Source: Bacteroidales bacterium CF
GTDB taxonomy: Bacteria > Bacteroidota > Bacteroidia > Bacteroidales > UBA932
Assembly (NCBI GenBank): GCA_000473305.1
Contig: CP006772.1
Coordinates: forward strand, 2,487,805 to 2,551,804
Length of the DNA: 64,000 nt
Direction: 5' to 3'
Shown: one piece after another, positions 43,549-54,500 of the stretch
Layout of the letters: each line of letters opens with the position of its first letter
How positions within the stretch are numbered: position 1 is the stretch's first letter
The notes under the pieces: model-generated
Told to the model about the DNA's origin: nothing
Databases searched by the model: none
Seen by the model: the letters and a program-made list of their open reading frames with translations, nothing else
Translations under genes and position numbers: made by a program

Positions 43549-46500
43549 AACTGAGTTCAGATAGTTAAGCATATCCTGATCCAGAGAAACCTTAAACTTT
43601 GTAGAGATAAACTCCACGCTCAATTTGTTTGTATAGTCAAGCACATTGATTGTCAAGACAGCCGTCCCCGGATTCTCCTTTAACCTTTTAACAAGGTTTT
43701 TCCTGACATCTGATGTAAGAGATGAAACAGGGAGATCCAGTGTCACCTGCTTTATAAAGTCCTCCTTGGTATTGGCAAGATGTCTCATACCCTTGATCTT
43801 CAACTCATACTCCTTAGGCGCCTCCTGTTTATTGGCACCAAAAGAGAACCTCGGTAAAATAGCACACTTGATTAACAGTGGAAGATTAGGCTGCATATAC
43901 TGCATATAGTTCTCATAATCTTTAGAGAAGAGGGTAAAACTGAAAGTTCCGCCGTAATCCTCTACCGTAAAGTTGGCATAAGGCTTAGAACCCACCTTTG
44001 TGTATGAGATCTTCACATTTGTTATGATTCCTGCAATTATAACCTCCTTGCCCTGTATAGCACTCTCTTTCGGTGCCCTGTCAAGCAACTCCTTGATCTG
44101 TGAAAGGGTGTTTGTGGTGAAATGGTCAACTTCAAAAGCAAACTGATCCAAAGGGTGAGCAGATAGGTACATACCGACCAGCTCCTTCTCGCGGTTGAGC
44201 AGGTCATATTTGTTAACCTCGACGGTCAGAGGCGGTATCTCGGGAGGGGTCAGTTTGATTGTCTCGCTCTCTCCGAAAAGGGAATTCCCACCATTCAGGA
44301 CATCGTACTGAAACTTGTTGGCATACTTGAGAAGCGCATCGAGAAATGTATCTTCCTTGAGAGTTGGCAACATATATTGTGCTCTTTTTACCTCCTCGAA
44401 ACAATCCATTGCTCCGGCAAAAACAAGAGACTCGATCGTCTTTCTGTTTACTACCCCAATGTTGATCCTCTCTATGAAATCAAATACAGACGAGAATGGT
44501 GCATCTCCCTCCTCCCTCGCTTTCACAATACTGTCAACCGCTGCTGAACCGACACCTTTTATGCCGGCCATACCAAAACGTATATCGCCTTTTTTGTTGA
44601 CCGTGAAGTTGTTTGCACTTTCATTAACATCAGGACCCAGCACTTTAAGACCCATTCTCTTGCACTCATCCATCAGTTTGGTAATCTCCTCAATGTTGTT
44701 CAGGTTCCTGCTCAGCGTGGCAGCCATATACTCTGCCGGGTAATTTGCCTTAAGATATGCTGTCTGATAACCTATCCAGGCATAGCAAGTAGAGTGAGAC
44801 TTGTTGAATGCATAAGAGGCAAATGCTGTCCAGTCTTTCCAGATTTTCTCAAGAATTTCCTCAGAGTGTCCTCTCTCAGTTCCTCCTGAAATAAACTTAG
44901 TCTTAAGCTCATCCATGAGTTTCTTGTCCTTCTTTCCCATCGCCTTTCTAAGCTTGTCGGCCTCACCCTTTGTAAAGCCCGCAAGTGCCTGTGAAAGAAG
45001 CATGACCTGCTCCTGATAAACAGTAACCCCATATGTCTCAGCGAGAATCTCTTCCATCTCCGGAAGATCGTATTCAATCTGCTTTCTGCCCTGTTTACGG
45101 TCGACAAAATCCGGGATATAATCCATAGGACCCGGTCTGTACAAGGCGTTCATGGCTATGAGGTCTTCAAGCTTTGTCGGCTTCAGCTCCCTCAGCCACT
45201 TTCTCATACCGTCACTTTCAAACTGGAATGTCGCTACTGAGTCACCTCGGCTGAAAAGATCGTAGGTAGTCTTGTCGTCAAGCGGTATAGAGTTGATGTC
45301 AAGGACAAATCCTCTGGATCTCTTTATATTCTCGATTGAGTCTTTAATGATAGACAAAGTTTTCAGGCCCAGGAAATCCATCTTCAGCATACCGACTTTC
45401 TCTATATGAGATCCTTCATATTGAGATACCCATATGTCCTCGCCACTTTCCTTATCCTTTGCCGTTGAAATAGGTATAAACTCCCTGAGGTCATCACGCC
45501 CGATAATTACTGCACAGGCATGAACTCCTACATTTCGAACGTTACCCTCAAGTTTCTTGGCAAACTCCATCGTATCTCTCACAAGAGGATCTTCAGATTT
45601 GAATGCCTCTGCTATCTCCGGCACGTGCTTAATACAGTTGTCAAGTGAAACCTCAACCTTATCACCGTTATTATCATCACTGAACCTCATAGGAACCAGC
45701 TTGGCAAGCCTGTCGGACTCATTCAGCGGCAGCTTCTGAATCCTGGCAATGTCTCTGATTGCAGTCTTGGCACCCATGGTGCCGAATGTAATAACATGGG
45801 ATACATGGTCTTTCCCATATTTATCCTCTACATATCTGTACACCTTTGACCTGCCGTCATCATCAAAGTCAATGTCAATATCAGGAAGCGAGATTCGGTC
45901 CGGATTCAGGAAACGCTCAAACAGAAGCTTATACTTGATGGGGTCAACGTCAGTAATGGTTAGACAGTATGCAACAACCGACCCGGCGGCAGATCCTCTT
46001 CCCGGTCCGACAGAGACACCCATATTCCTTGCTGCGGATATGAAATCCTGTACAATAAGAAAGTAGTCGGGATAACCCATTCGCTTGATTGTCCCAAGCT
46101 CGAAATCAATCCTCTCGGTTATCTCCGGAGTTAGATCGCCATAACGGCTTACAGCTCCTTTATAGGTAAGATCGCGCAGATAGTCATCGGAGTTGTCGTA
46201 TTGTTCAGGTATCGGAAAGACAGGCAGGATGGGATCAGATTCTATTGAATATTTTTCTACCTTTTCAACTATCTCGAGAGTGTTCTCAAGCACTTGAGGT
46301 ATGTCACTGAAAATGGTCTCCATCTCCTCCTGGGTTTTAAGGTACTCCTGCTTGGTATACCTCATCCTTTTCGGATCATCTACGTCAGAATTTGTCGTAA
46401 GGCAGATAAGACGGTCATGTGCATCTCCGTCCTCCTTGTTGACAAAATGGACATCATTTGTTGCAATACATTTTATGTTATGCTTTTTGGCCAGTTTAAC

Positions 46501-47097
46501 AATCTCCTCGTTGACAAACTGTTGTGTTATGAAAACAGTAGCGTTTGCTCCCGGCAAGTTTGTCTCATGCCTTTGTAATTCAAGATAGTAGTCTTCGCCA
46601 AAAAGATTCTTGTACCAAAGAATTGTCTCCTCTGCCTCTCTGAGATTCCACTCTATAATTGCCTGCGGAACCTCTCCGCCCAGGCATGCAGAGGAACAAA
46701 TCAGGTCTGAAGAGTATTTCTCAAGAAGCTCCCTGTCGATTTTAGGTTTATAGTAGAAACCCTCAATATATGCGTATGAGGCAAGCTTGATCAGGTTTTT
46801 ATATCCGTTGTGGTTCTTTGCCAGCAAAATAAGGTGATAAGCACCCTGGTCCTCCCTTCCTCTTTTATTGAAGCGCCCCTCTCTTGTCAGATAGAACTCA
46901 CAACCGACAATCGGCTTTACATCAGGATACTTTTTGGCTGTATCCAGAAACTCCTTGACTCCGAACATATTCCCGTGATCGGTAATCGCAAGTGCAACCT
47001 GTTTATCTTCGGATGCTTTTTTAAAAAGGTTCTTTATGTTAGCTGCTCCGTCAAGAACAGAGTATTGAGTGTGAACGTGAAGGTGAACAAAAGGCAT
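43510..47097 (-). CDS. dnaE: DNA polymerase III subunit alpha
   Basis: The 1195-residue replicative polymerase has an N-terminal PHP domain (MPFVHLHVHTQYSVLDG), the catalytic palm with PDIDIDFDDDGRSKV (the acidic triad, ~residues 400-414), fingers with GRGSAAGSVVAY, and the C-terminal HhH and OB regions (VIIAGIITNVKISY). It copies the chromosome as part of the holoenzyme. Length is in the normal range of Bacteroidota DnaE. The ATG at 47097 is clear. The 3' end overlaps the convergent ThiL-family gene. A terminator upstream separates it from gpmI. Confidence 0.97.
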   Translation of the reverse strand: MPFVHLHVHTQYSVLDGAANIKNLFKKASEDKQVALAITDHGNMFGVKEFLDTAKKYPDVKPIVGCEFYLTREGRFNKRGREDQGAYHLILLAKNHNGYKNLIKLASYAYIEGFYYKPKIDRELLEKYSSDLICSSACLGGEVPQAIIEWNLREAEETILWYKNLFGEDYYLELQRHETNLPGANATVFITQQFVNEEIVKLAKKHNIKCIATNDVHFVNKEDGDAHDRLICLTTNSDVDDPKRMRYTKQEYLKTQEEMETIFSDIPQVLENTLEIVEKVEKYSIESDPILPVFPIPEQYDNSDDYLRDLTYKGAVSRYGDLTPEITERIDFELGTIKRMGYPDYFLIVQDFISAARNMGVSVGPGRGSAAGSVVAYCLTITDVDPIKYKLLFERFLNPDRISLPDIDIDFDDDGRSKVYRYVEDKYGKDHVSHVITFGTMGAKTAIRDIARIQKLPLNESDRLAKLVPMRFSDDNNGDKVEVSLDNCIKHVPEIAEAFKSEDPLVRDTMEFAKKLEGNVRNVGVHACAVIIGRDDLREFIPISTAKDKESGEDIWVSQYEGSHIEKVGMLKMDFLGLKTLSIIKDSIENIKRSRGFVLDINSIPLDDKTTYDLFSRGDSVATFQFESDGMRKWLRELKPTKLEDLIAMNALYRPGPMDYIPDFVDRKQGRKQIEYDLPEMEEILAETYGVTVYQEQVMLLSQALAGFTKGEADKLRKAMGKKDKKLMDELKTKFISGGTERGHSEEILEKIWKDWTAFASYAFNKSHSTCYAWIGYQTAYLKANYPAEYMAATLSRNLNNIEEITKLMDECKRMGLKVLGPDVNESANNFTVNKKGDIRFGMAGIKGVGSAAVDSIVKAREEGDAPFSSVFDFIERINIGVVNRKTIESLVFAGAMDCFEEVKRAQYMLPTLKEDTFLDALLKYANKFQYDVLNGGNSLFGESETIKLTPPEIPPLTVEVNKYDLLNREKELVGMYLSAHPLDQFAFEVDHFTTNTLSQIKELLDRAPKESAIQGKEVIIAGIITNVKISYTKVGSKPYANFTVEDYGGTFSFTLFSKDYENYMQYMQPNLPLLIKCAILPRFSFGANKQEAPKEYELKIKGMRHLANTKEDFIKQVTLDLPVSSLTSDVRKNLVKRLKENPGTAVLTINVLDYTNKLSVEFISTKFKVSLDQDMLNYLNSVSIGCSFTPTLSF

Positions 47098-47130
47098 TAG
47101 AAAATGTGTTTTTCAAGTCGGATAAAGGTA

Positions 47131-47163
47131 CAAAATTTAGGCTGACCCGAAGGACAGCCTAAA
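47131..47163 (-). terminator. Terminator of gpmI with UUCG-type loop
   Basis: On the minus strand a 9-bp stem (TTTAGGCTG / CAGCCTAAA) carries an inner CC-TTCG-GG tetraloop, followed by TTTTG. It lies after the gpmI stop codon at 47191 and before the dnaE ATG at 47097. Confidence 0.8.
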
Positions 47164-47190
47164 CAAGAAATTTATTTTTATTCTCTCTTT

Positions 47191-48708
47191 TTAGATCAAC
47201 GGTTGTCCTGTCATATCTTTCGGAGCAGGGATACCCATAAGCTTGAGTATTGTCGGGGCGATATCTGCAAGTATCCCGTCTTTCACGGATTTCACATCAT
47301 CATCTACAACTATGAAAGGAACAGGATTAAGTGAGTGTGCCGTGTTTGGCGTCCCGTCAGCGTTAACGGCATAGTCCGCATTACCGTGATCTGCAGTGAT
47401 AATGACAGAGTAGCCATTCTCCCTTGCAACCTTTACAACCTCTGAGGCACATTCATCTACTGTCTTGACAGCCTTGCGAATTGCTTCGTAAACACCTGTG
47501 TGACCTACCATGTCTCCGTTTGCAAAGTTGAGTATAATAAGATCTTTATCTTGTTTAGCAAGCTCTGCAACTAGGGCATCCTTGATCTCAGGTGCACTCA
47601 TCTCCGGCTGAAGGTCATAGGTTGCAACCTTTGGTGAATTAATCAGAATCCTGCTCTCGTTTTCAAAAGTTGCCTCCCTTCCACCCGAGAAGAAGAATGT
47701 GACGTGCGCATACTTTTCTGTTTCTGCTATCCTGAGTTGCTTCTTGCCGGCGGCAGAAACAACCTCACCGAGAGTGTTCTGTACGTTCTCCTTGTCATAG
47801 AGGATATGCATCCCTTTGAATTTATCGTCGTAAGGAGTCAGTGTGCAGTAGTAAAGAGGCATGGTCTTCATACCCTGCTCCGGCATATCTGTCTGAGTAA
47901 GCACGCTTGTAATCTCCCTCGCACGGTCGTTACGGAAGTTGAAGAATATAACGGCGTCACCCTCTTTGAGAGGCCCAACAGGCTTACCATCGTCACCAAC
48001 AGCCACCATCGGTTTGATAAACTCATCGGTCACACCATTGTCGTAACTCTTCTGCATTGCATCAACCCCACATGTGAATGGCTCTCCCTTGCCCTCAGTC
48101 AGAAGGTCGTAAGCAAGTTTTACCCTCTCCCACCTTTTATCGCGGTCCATTGCATAGTAACGTCCTATTATCGAGGCAAGCTTTGCCTTAGAGCCTGAAA
48201 TGTATTTCTGGAGGGTATCGATGTAGCCCTTACCGCTCTTTGGATCTGTATCCCTTCCGTCCATAAAGGCGTGTACATATACCTTTTCAAAACCCCACTC
48301 CTTAGCAACATCCAGAAATCCGAAAAGATGCTCCATCGCGCTGTGTACGCCTCCATCGCTCATCAGACCGAAGAAGTGTAACGCTTTTCCCGATTTCTTT
48401 ACATACTCGTATGCTGCTTTAATCTCGGGATTCTCCATAAGCTTCTTCTCACGACAAGCTTTATTGATCTTAACCAGATCCTGGTAAACAACCCTTCCTG
48501 CACCGATATTCAGGTGACCCACCTCAGAGTTTCCCATTTGTCCTTCCGGAAGTCCCACATCCTCTCCGCAAGCAGAGAGTTTTGACACCGGATACTTTGC
48601 TCTTATAGCATCAATATTCGGTTCTCCCTGGGTATAAATAACATTTGATTTGTCCTGTCTGCCTTCCCCCCAACCATCGAGGATCATTAAAAGTACCTTT
48701 TTATCCAT
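47191..48708 (-). CDS. gpmI: 2,3-bisphosphoglycerate-independent phosphoglycerate mutase
   Basis: This alkaline-phosphatase-superfamily enzyme interconverts 3- and 2-phosphoglycerate in glycolysis. Hallmarks: the start [18 protein letters not shown], the metal-binding and phospho-serine region [16 protein letters not shown] (~residues 58-73), and the C-terminal [13 protein letters not shown] (~residues 440-453). Two ATGs are available; 48708 is preferred because the promoter box at 48741-48748 would put the transcription start near 48735, making an ATG at 48732 effectively leaderless. This gives 505 residues. It is divergent from rnr. Confidence 0.96.
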   Translation of the reverse strand: MDKKVLLMILDGWGEGRQDKSNVIYTQGEPNIDAIRAKYPVSKLSACGEDVGLPEGQMGNSEVGHLNIGAGRVVYQDLVKINKACREKKLMENPEIKAAYEYVKKSGKALHFFGLMSDGGVHSAMEHLFGFLDVAKEWGFEKVYVHAFMDGRDTDPKSGKGYIDTLQKYISGSKAKLASIIGRYYAMDRDKRWERVKLAYDLLTEGKGEPFTCGVDAMQKSYDNGVTDEFIKPMVAVGDDGKPVGPLKEGDAVIFFNFRNDRAREITSVLTQTDMPEQGMKTMPLYYCTLTPYDDKFKGMHILYDKENVQNTLGEVVSAAGKKQLRIAETEKYAHVTFFFSGGREATFENESRILINSPKVATYDLQPEMSAPEIKDALVAELAKQDKDLIILNFANGDMVGHTGVYEAIRKAVKTVDECASEVVKVARENGYSVIITADHGNADYAVNADGTPNTAHSLNPVPFIVVDDDVKSVKDGILADIAPTILKLMGIPAPKDMTGQPLI

Positions 48709-48717
48709 ATAATTAAT

Positions 48718-48725
48718 TAATTTTG
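48718..48725 (+). promoter_or_regulatory. -7 box for rnr
   Basis: TAATTTTG matches TAnnTTTG, 31 bp upstream of the rnr ATG. It is divergent from, and overlaps the leader of, gpmI. Confidence 0.45.
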
Positions 48726-48740
48726 TTGCCATAAATCAGG

Positions 48741-48748
48741 CAAAAATA
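48741..48748 (-). promoter_or_regulatory. -7 box for gpmI
   Basis: The minus strand reads TATTTTTG. It lies 8 bp before the upstream ATG (48732) and 32 bp before the preferred ATG (48708). Confidence 0.45.
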
Positions 48749-48756
48749 GAGAAAAA

Positions 48757-50928
48757 ATGCATAATAATAGAAACGAAAAAAACTCCGGAAAGTTTAACAA
48801 AAGGGGTAAAAGTGTCTCAAAGACTCCGAAAGAGGAGACTATCGGGCGCGTAAGTATGACTAGAGAGGGTTACGGATTTATTATCCGGGAGGGGTTTGAG
48901 GATGACATTTTCGTTAGTGCCAGAAAAATGAGACACGCTTTGCATGGTGACACCGTCAAAGTGGTTATGACAAGCAAAAAGACCAACACAAAAAGAATCG
49001 AGGGAGAGGTTATTGACATAGTTGAAAGGTCTAAAAAACCGATAATCGGCATTTTACAGATTGCAGGGTCACAAGCCTGGGTGATCACTGAAAGTAAAAA
49101 TATGCCTTACGACATAAGAATACCTCTGGAAAGCATTGATGTCAAGCAGAATGGGCTTAAAGTTGCCGCTCTTGTGGATGACTGGCCCAGGAGATCTGAT
49201 GAACCTCTAGGTCACATAATTGACATTCTTGGTGCGCCAGGTGACAACAACACCGAAATGCACGCCATACTTGCAGAATTTGGTCTTCCATACAAGTTTG
49301 AAGCAAATGTTGAGAAGGAAGCAGATAAAATATCGGAAATCATATCTTTAGATGAGATTAAATCAAGAAGAGATTTCAGGATGGTTCCTACTCTAACTAT
49401 AGACCCTGCGGATGCAAAAGATTTTGACGACGCACTCTCATTGCAAAAACTTGACAACGGCAATTGGGAAATCGGGGTACATATAGCCGACGTGACCCAT
49501 TATGTAAGGCCCGGTTCATTGATTGAGAAAGAGGCCCTGGACAGGGCAACTTCGGTTTATCTTGTGGACAGGACTGTTCCGATGCTTCCCGAAAAATTGT
49601 CTAACAAACTCTGTTCATTAAGGCCGAACGAGGAGAAGCTATGTTTCTCCGCAGTATTTGAGATGAATGACAAAGGAAAGCTTATAAATAAGTGGTTCGG
49701 CCGTACCGTTATCAACTCCGACATGAGATTCAACTACGATCAGGCGCAGGAGATAATTGAAGGTGGGAACGGGCCAATGAAAAAAGAGATTCTCAAACTC
49801 CACGAACTTGCTACAATACTTAGAAATGAGCGATTCCGCAGCGGAGCAATCAGCTTTGAACGTCCTGAAATGAAGGTTGAGGTAGACGAAAACGGAAAAC
49901 CTTTAGGAGTCTATTCAAAAATAACAAAGGAGTCCAACTGGCTGATTGAAGAGTTCATGCTGCTGGCAAACCGTGAGGTAGCCTATTTTATAGGAGGCAA
50001 AGGGAAGGACTCTAAGACATTTGTCTATCGTATACATGAAGAGCCGAACATAGATAAAATCATAGCATTCAGGACCTTTATCAAACACTTCGGTTATGAG
50101 ATGAAGCCCACAAAGAATGCCCGTGAGATCTCTTCAGAAATCAACAAGCTGCTTGAGACAGCAAAAGGAAGGCCTGAAGAGGGAGCAATAGAGATTATGG
50201 CTCTCCGCTCGATGGCTCGCGCGAGATACTCTACAGAAAATTTGGGCCATTACGGGCTTGCATTTGATTATTACACCCATTTTACCTCTCCGATTAGAAG
50301 ATATCCGGATATGATGGTTCATCGCCTTCTGGCCATGTACCTCGACAAGGCAAAATCGCAGGATAAAAAGTACTACGAGGAGCGTTGCAAATACTCAAGC
50401 GAAAGAGAACAGCTTGCCACGGAAGCGGAAAGGGCAAGTATCAAATACAAGATGGTTGAATTCATGCAGGACAAGGTTGGGATGGAGTTCGAAGGGAATG
50501 TTTCCGGTGTCACTGAATGGGGAATGTTTGTAGAGCTTGCCGAAACTAAGATCGAGGGTCTGGTTGCACTCAGGGACATAAAAGAGGACTATCTCGAATA
50601 TAACGAAGATTCTATGTCGCTTACCGGCAAAAGAAGTGGTAAGAGGTTTACTCTGGGAGATAAGGTCAGAGTTAAGGTAGACCGCGCCAATCTTGAGCAG
50701 AAACAACTTGATTTTATATTAATCTGGGATAAGACCGAAGAGAGTGAGCCTGTTTCTGAATCCAATAGCTCAAAGAAACCAACCGGCAGATATCCGCGTA
50801 AATCAAGCGGCCCGTCAAAAAGGACTAATAGTCCTTCTAAAAAGACAAGCAGCACATCCAAAAAGAGCACCAAAGAGAAAGAGAGCAAGAAGCCAAGCCG
50901 CAGGGAGAGGAAGGGAGATAGTAAATAA
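48757..50928 (+). CDS. rnr: Ribonuclease R
   Basis: The 723-residue 3'-5' exoribonuclease degrades structured RNA. Domains: two N-terminal cold-shock-like OB folds (GRVSMTREGYGFIIREG), the RNB catalytic domain with TIDPADAKDFDDALSLQ (metal-binding acids, ~residues 212-228) and YTHFTSPIRRYPDMMVHRL, and a C-terminal S1 domain (GNVSGVTEWGMFVELAETKIEG). The last ~60 residues are a Lys/Ser/Pro-rich, disordered basic tail, a feature of RNase R. Length is normal. Confidence 0.96.
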   Translation: MHNNRNEKNSGKFNKRGKSVSKTPKEETIGRVSMTREGYGFIIREGFEDDIFVSARKMRHALHGDTVKVVMTSKKTNTKRIEGEVIDIVERSKKPIIGILQIAGSQAWVITESKNMPYDIRIPLESIDVKQNGLKVAALVDDWPRRSDEPLGHIIDILGAPGDNNTEMHAILAEFGLPYKFEANVEKEADKISEIISLDEIKSRRDFRMVPTLTIDPADAKDFDDALSLQKLDNGNWEIGVHIADVTHYVRPGSLIEKEALDRATSVYLVDRTVPMLPEKLSNKLCSLRPNEEKLCFSAVFEMNDKGKLINKWFGRTVINSDMRFNYDQAQEIIEGGNGPMKKEILKLHELATILRNERFRSGAISFERPEMKVEVDENGKPLGVYSKITKESNWLIEEFMLLANREVAYFIGGKGKDSKTFVYRIHEEPNIDKIIAFRTFIKHFGYEMKPTKNAREISSEINKLLETAKGRPEEGAIEIMALRSMARARYSTENLGHYGLAFDYYTHFTSPIRRYPDMMVHRLLAMYLDKAKSQDKKYYEERCKYSSEREQLATEAERASIKYKMVEFMQDKVGMEFEGNVSGVTEWGMFVELAETKIEGLVALRDIKEDYLEYNEDSMSLTGKRSGKRFTLGDKVRVKVDRANLEQKQLDFILIWDKTEESEPVSESNSSKKPTGRYPRKSSGPSKRTNSPSKKTSSTSKKSTKEKESKKPSRRERKGDSK

Positions 50929-50946
50929 TAATTTCAGATCCTTATT

Positions 50947-51510
50947 ATGGATATTGAAGTCCACCCACTAAAGCCTTTTCTTCCAAAAAGAGCTAAAATC
51001 CTCATTTTGGGAAGCTTTCCGCCTCCACGAAAAAGATGGTCGATGGATTTCTTCTATCCCAATCTACAGAACGATATGTGGAGGATTTTCGGTATCATAT
51101 TTTTCGGGAAAAAAGAGCATTTCATAACAAATGGAAAGTTCGATTCTGCCAAAATAATGGATTTTTGTGAAAATAAGGGCATTGCACTATATGATTCAGC
51201 AACAGCCGTTAGGAGACTGAATAACAATGCATCAGACAATTTTCTTGAAGTAGTGGATAAAGTAAATCTTTCTGAGCTCCTAATGAATATCCCCAATTGT
51301 AAAACATTGGCTGTCACCGGACAAAAGGCTTTTGACACAGTTTCTGAACTCTTGAAAATTGAAAAACCTGAAATTGGCAATTTTACCGAATTTAAATATA
51401 TCGGAAGAGAGATGAAACTTTATCGTTTACCCTCAACTTCAAGAGCTTATCCAAAACCTCTCGAAGAAAAAGCCGTGGTTTACAAGAGGTTTTTTGATGA
51501 AATTCTCTGA
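50947..51510 (+). CDS. Uracil-DNA-glycosylase superfamily protein (DNA glycosylase-like)
   Basis: The 187-residue protein resembles the UDG superfamily: ILILGSFPPPRKRWSMDFFY (motif I region, residues ~18-37), followed by PNLQNDMWRIFG, CKTLAVTGQKAFDTV and a terminal LYRLPSTSRAYPKPLEEK. This small form is closest in pattern to hypoxanthine- or Mug-like glycosylases. Its exact base specificity is unclear. The gene follows rnr after 18 bp, so both may be co-transcribed. Confidence 0.72.
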   Translation: MDIEVHPLKPFLPKRAKILILGSFPPPRKRWSMDFFYPNLQNDMWRIFGIIFFGKKEHFITNGKFDSAKIMDFCENKGIALYDSATAVRRLNNNASDNFLEVVDKVNLSELLMNIPNCKTLAVTGQKAFDTVSELLKIEKPEIGNFTEFKYIGREMKLYRLPSTSRAYPKPLEEKAVVYKRFFDEIL

Positions 51511-51586
51511 TTTCACTGAAATTTTCTCTTTACTATTCATATTATAATCGTTTTTTCATATATTTGTTAATCAGGCAAATATATTT

Positions 51587-54500
51587 ATGAAACATTTTTT
51601 CTTAACAATTATCTTTTTAATTGTTGCATTACGACTCTCTTCCCAGGAGCACAAGGCGTATGATATAGCCGATGTCAAGCAGCGAATTGATTCACTTCGG
51701 AGTAATATTGTCTCTGCAGAAAAAAAGGGGTACATACAATCATCTATCTCTTCTGCTGAAGAAATATTCTCTATCGCCTTAAAAATAGATGATTATCAAG
51801 AAGCTATACTTGCAAAGGATGATATAATCAAATTTCGTGCGTCTCAAAACTGGAAAACCAAGACAGCTGCTATAAAAGAATTCACTGAAAAGGTATATAG
51901 CATAAAAGATTCTACAGCGAGAGCCATTTATAAAGCCTCTATGTTGGAGTACCTTGGACATTCGATGACTGGAATTGACAATAGAGTCACAATCGAAGAA
52001 TTTATTGATGACATTCTTGCCAACACCTCTAATCTAAAATCTCTCGATTTCAGTCTCTATTCAAAATTGATTGACAGAGAACTTCAGAAAACAGGATACT
52101 CAAGATTAGATATATATGAATACTGTCTCCTTAAAGTAATTCATGCCTTAAATTGCATTAAAAGTTCTAATTTCTATTTCAGATACTCTGACAGAAAAAA
52201 AATAACTCAACACCAAAATAAGATAGATTCGCTATACAAAATACTCATTGAAAAACACAGTGAAAATCCTGCTGATTACATTATTTATGTTTGTGACCAG
52301 ATAGATAACATGACAGACAACGACAGTGTCAAGATCTTGAAATACAATGAGCTTTTAGAATTACCTTACAATAGAAATACAATTATTGCTGCACATAATA
52401 AAGCTCTCACTTTACAAAGAGACCTTTATAGACATAAGGGGAAAAACCTGTTGGTTAAAAAAATGGAACTATATGAATTCTGCAGGCTTTGGATTGATAA
52501 AGAACCTAAAAACAGCTATCTGTCTACATTTACGAATATAAAGGGTGATATTGAGAGTAAAAGTATCTATATAAATCACTCATCAAGACAGATTTATCCG
52601 GGGATAGAACACCGGCTATCTATCCAACATAAGAACATCCCTTCAATTTCTGTTAAAATATTCAGGCTGCCCGAATATAAAGACTTAGGTTACTCTTCGG
52701 GTGACACTGTCTTAATTAAAACTGACACAATTGACATCGTTAATAAACGGTTCGGAGTTTATCAGTATACAAGTTACAAAATTAACATTCCACAGGAGGG
52801 GTTATACTATGTTACAGCGTCTTCTCTCAATGACTCTTTAAATAACTCTGTAAAAATATCGGTTTGTAAAAATTCGGCAGTCATTATGTCATTTAATAAT
52901 CAGCAAACTCTGACAAGAGATAAACTATATGTTACCGACTTTAAGACAGGTGAACCTATTGAGCGGGATTCTATCTTTTTTTACAAAGAGGTTGCCGGAA
53001 TCGGCACAAAAGGGCCCAGATACCAGCTTGTCACTTCTGAAGTGATGGAATTCAATGGATTTACTACACTACCCTTAGTTAAAGATATTGGCAAAGAATT
53101 TTATTATACTATAGGACGATACGGCCCGCTCAATAGGTATTATGAGAGATCTGTATCGAGATCTGATGTTTACAATAAGATTTTTACAGACCGGAAGCTT
53201 TATAGTCCAAAGGATACAATTCACTTCAAAGCTTTCTCCTATAAATTGATCGATGATAGTTGGAAAATCAACAGCGAACAGGAAATAGAGATTATTTTGA
53301 AAAATCACGAGAATACTTCATTCAGTAAAAAACTAAAAACGAATGAATTCGGAACTGCTGACGGATATTTCATATTGCCGGAGAATTCCAAAAAGGGATA
53401 TTACTATTTCCCTTCAGCTTTCGCATATTCAAATTTGATAAGGGTCGAGGAGTATAAGAGGCCTAATTTTAAAATTATTTGTTCGGATTCCGAAAGCGAC
53501 AGAGAGGTGGGTGATACAGTCAGAATAAGAGGTCAGGTTGTTTCATACGCTGGTTTCCCGCTAAAAAATGCCAGTGTGAAAATTGAAACTAACCGAGAGC
53601 TGTATGGTGAAGTTTCGATTAATAGATCACGGGATCTTTTATATTATGGAATTATCCAGACGGACTCTGCGGGGTGTTTCAATATTCAGTTCCCCTCTGT
53701 CAATCAGGATGACAGTTTAACTAATAAATTATGTGGAATACTCCTGTCAACTAATATATGGGTAACCGACTTAAATGGGGAGACACACAATCGTAAGCTG
53801 GAACTACTTCAAGGTGTGATCTATACAAACATATCAGATAATATTTATAGCCTTATATGCAAAGAGGACAACCCGGATATAATTGTTTCTGCAGAACGTG
53901 GTTTCATCGAAAAAGAGAAAACTAATCTTCCCGGAATTTATCAAGTGTTCTCTGATGATAAACTTTGCATCGAAGGTTCTTTTACAAGCAATATTCCATT
54001 CAGGCCTGACTGGGAAAAACTTAAATCCGGCAATTTCCAAATTAAGTATCGTTTAACAGAAAGAAATGGCTTCTTTATCAGAGACTCAAGTAAGTTTACA
54101 TTATTTAGCATAAAGGACGAGAAACTGCAGGATAATATAAGTTTCCTCTTCTATCCATCTAAAGAAGAGATCATAAAACCAGGCAATTTGATTGATTTCA
54201 TTCTAGGTTCCGACTCTCTTAAATTAAATGCATATGTTTCATTAGTCGGTAAAGACTCAATATTATGTAATTACTTCATTAAACACGACAATGGCATTAA
54301 GAGATACTCCATTGATTATAAATCAGATTATCCTGAAAAGATATCATTAAACATCACATTAGTACAGAACAATATTCTATATACTAAGCTAATCCAATAT
54401 AAAAGGCCTTCCGTTACAAAAGGAATCAATATTGAATTCCTTGATATAGCTGAGAAATACGAACCGGGAGCATCAGAAACATTTAAGATTGTAGTGAAAG

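Noticed and set aside
48709-48732. Upstream ATG (48732) as the start of gpmI
   Set aside because: It is only 8 bp from the promoter box at 48741-48748; the ATG at 48708 gives the conserved [14 protein letters not shown] start with a normal leader.
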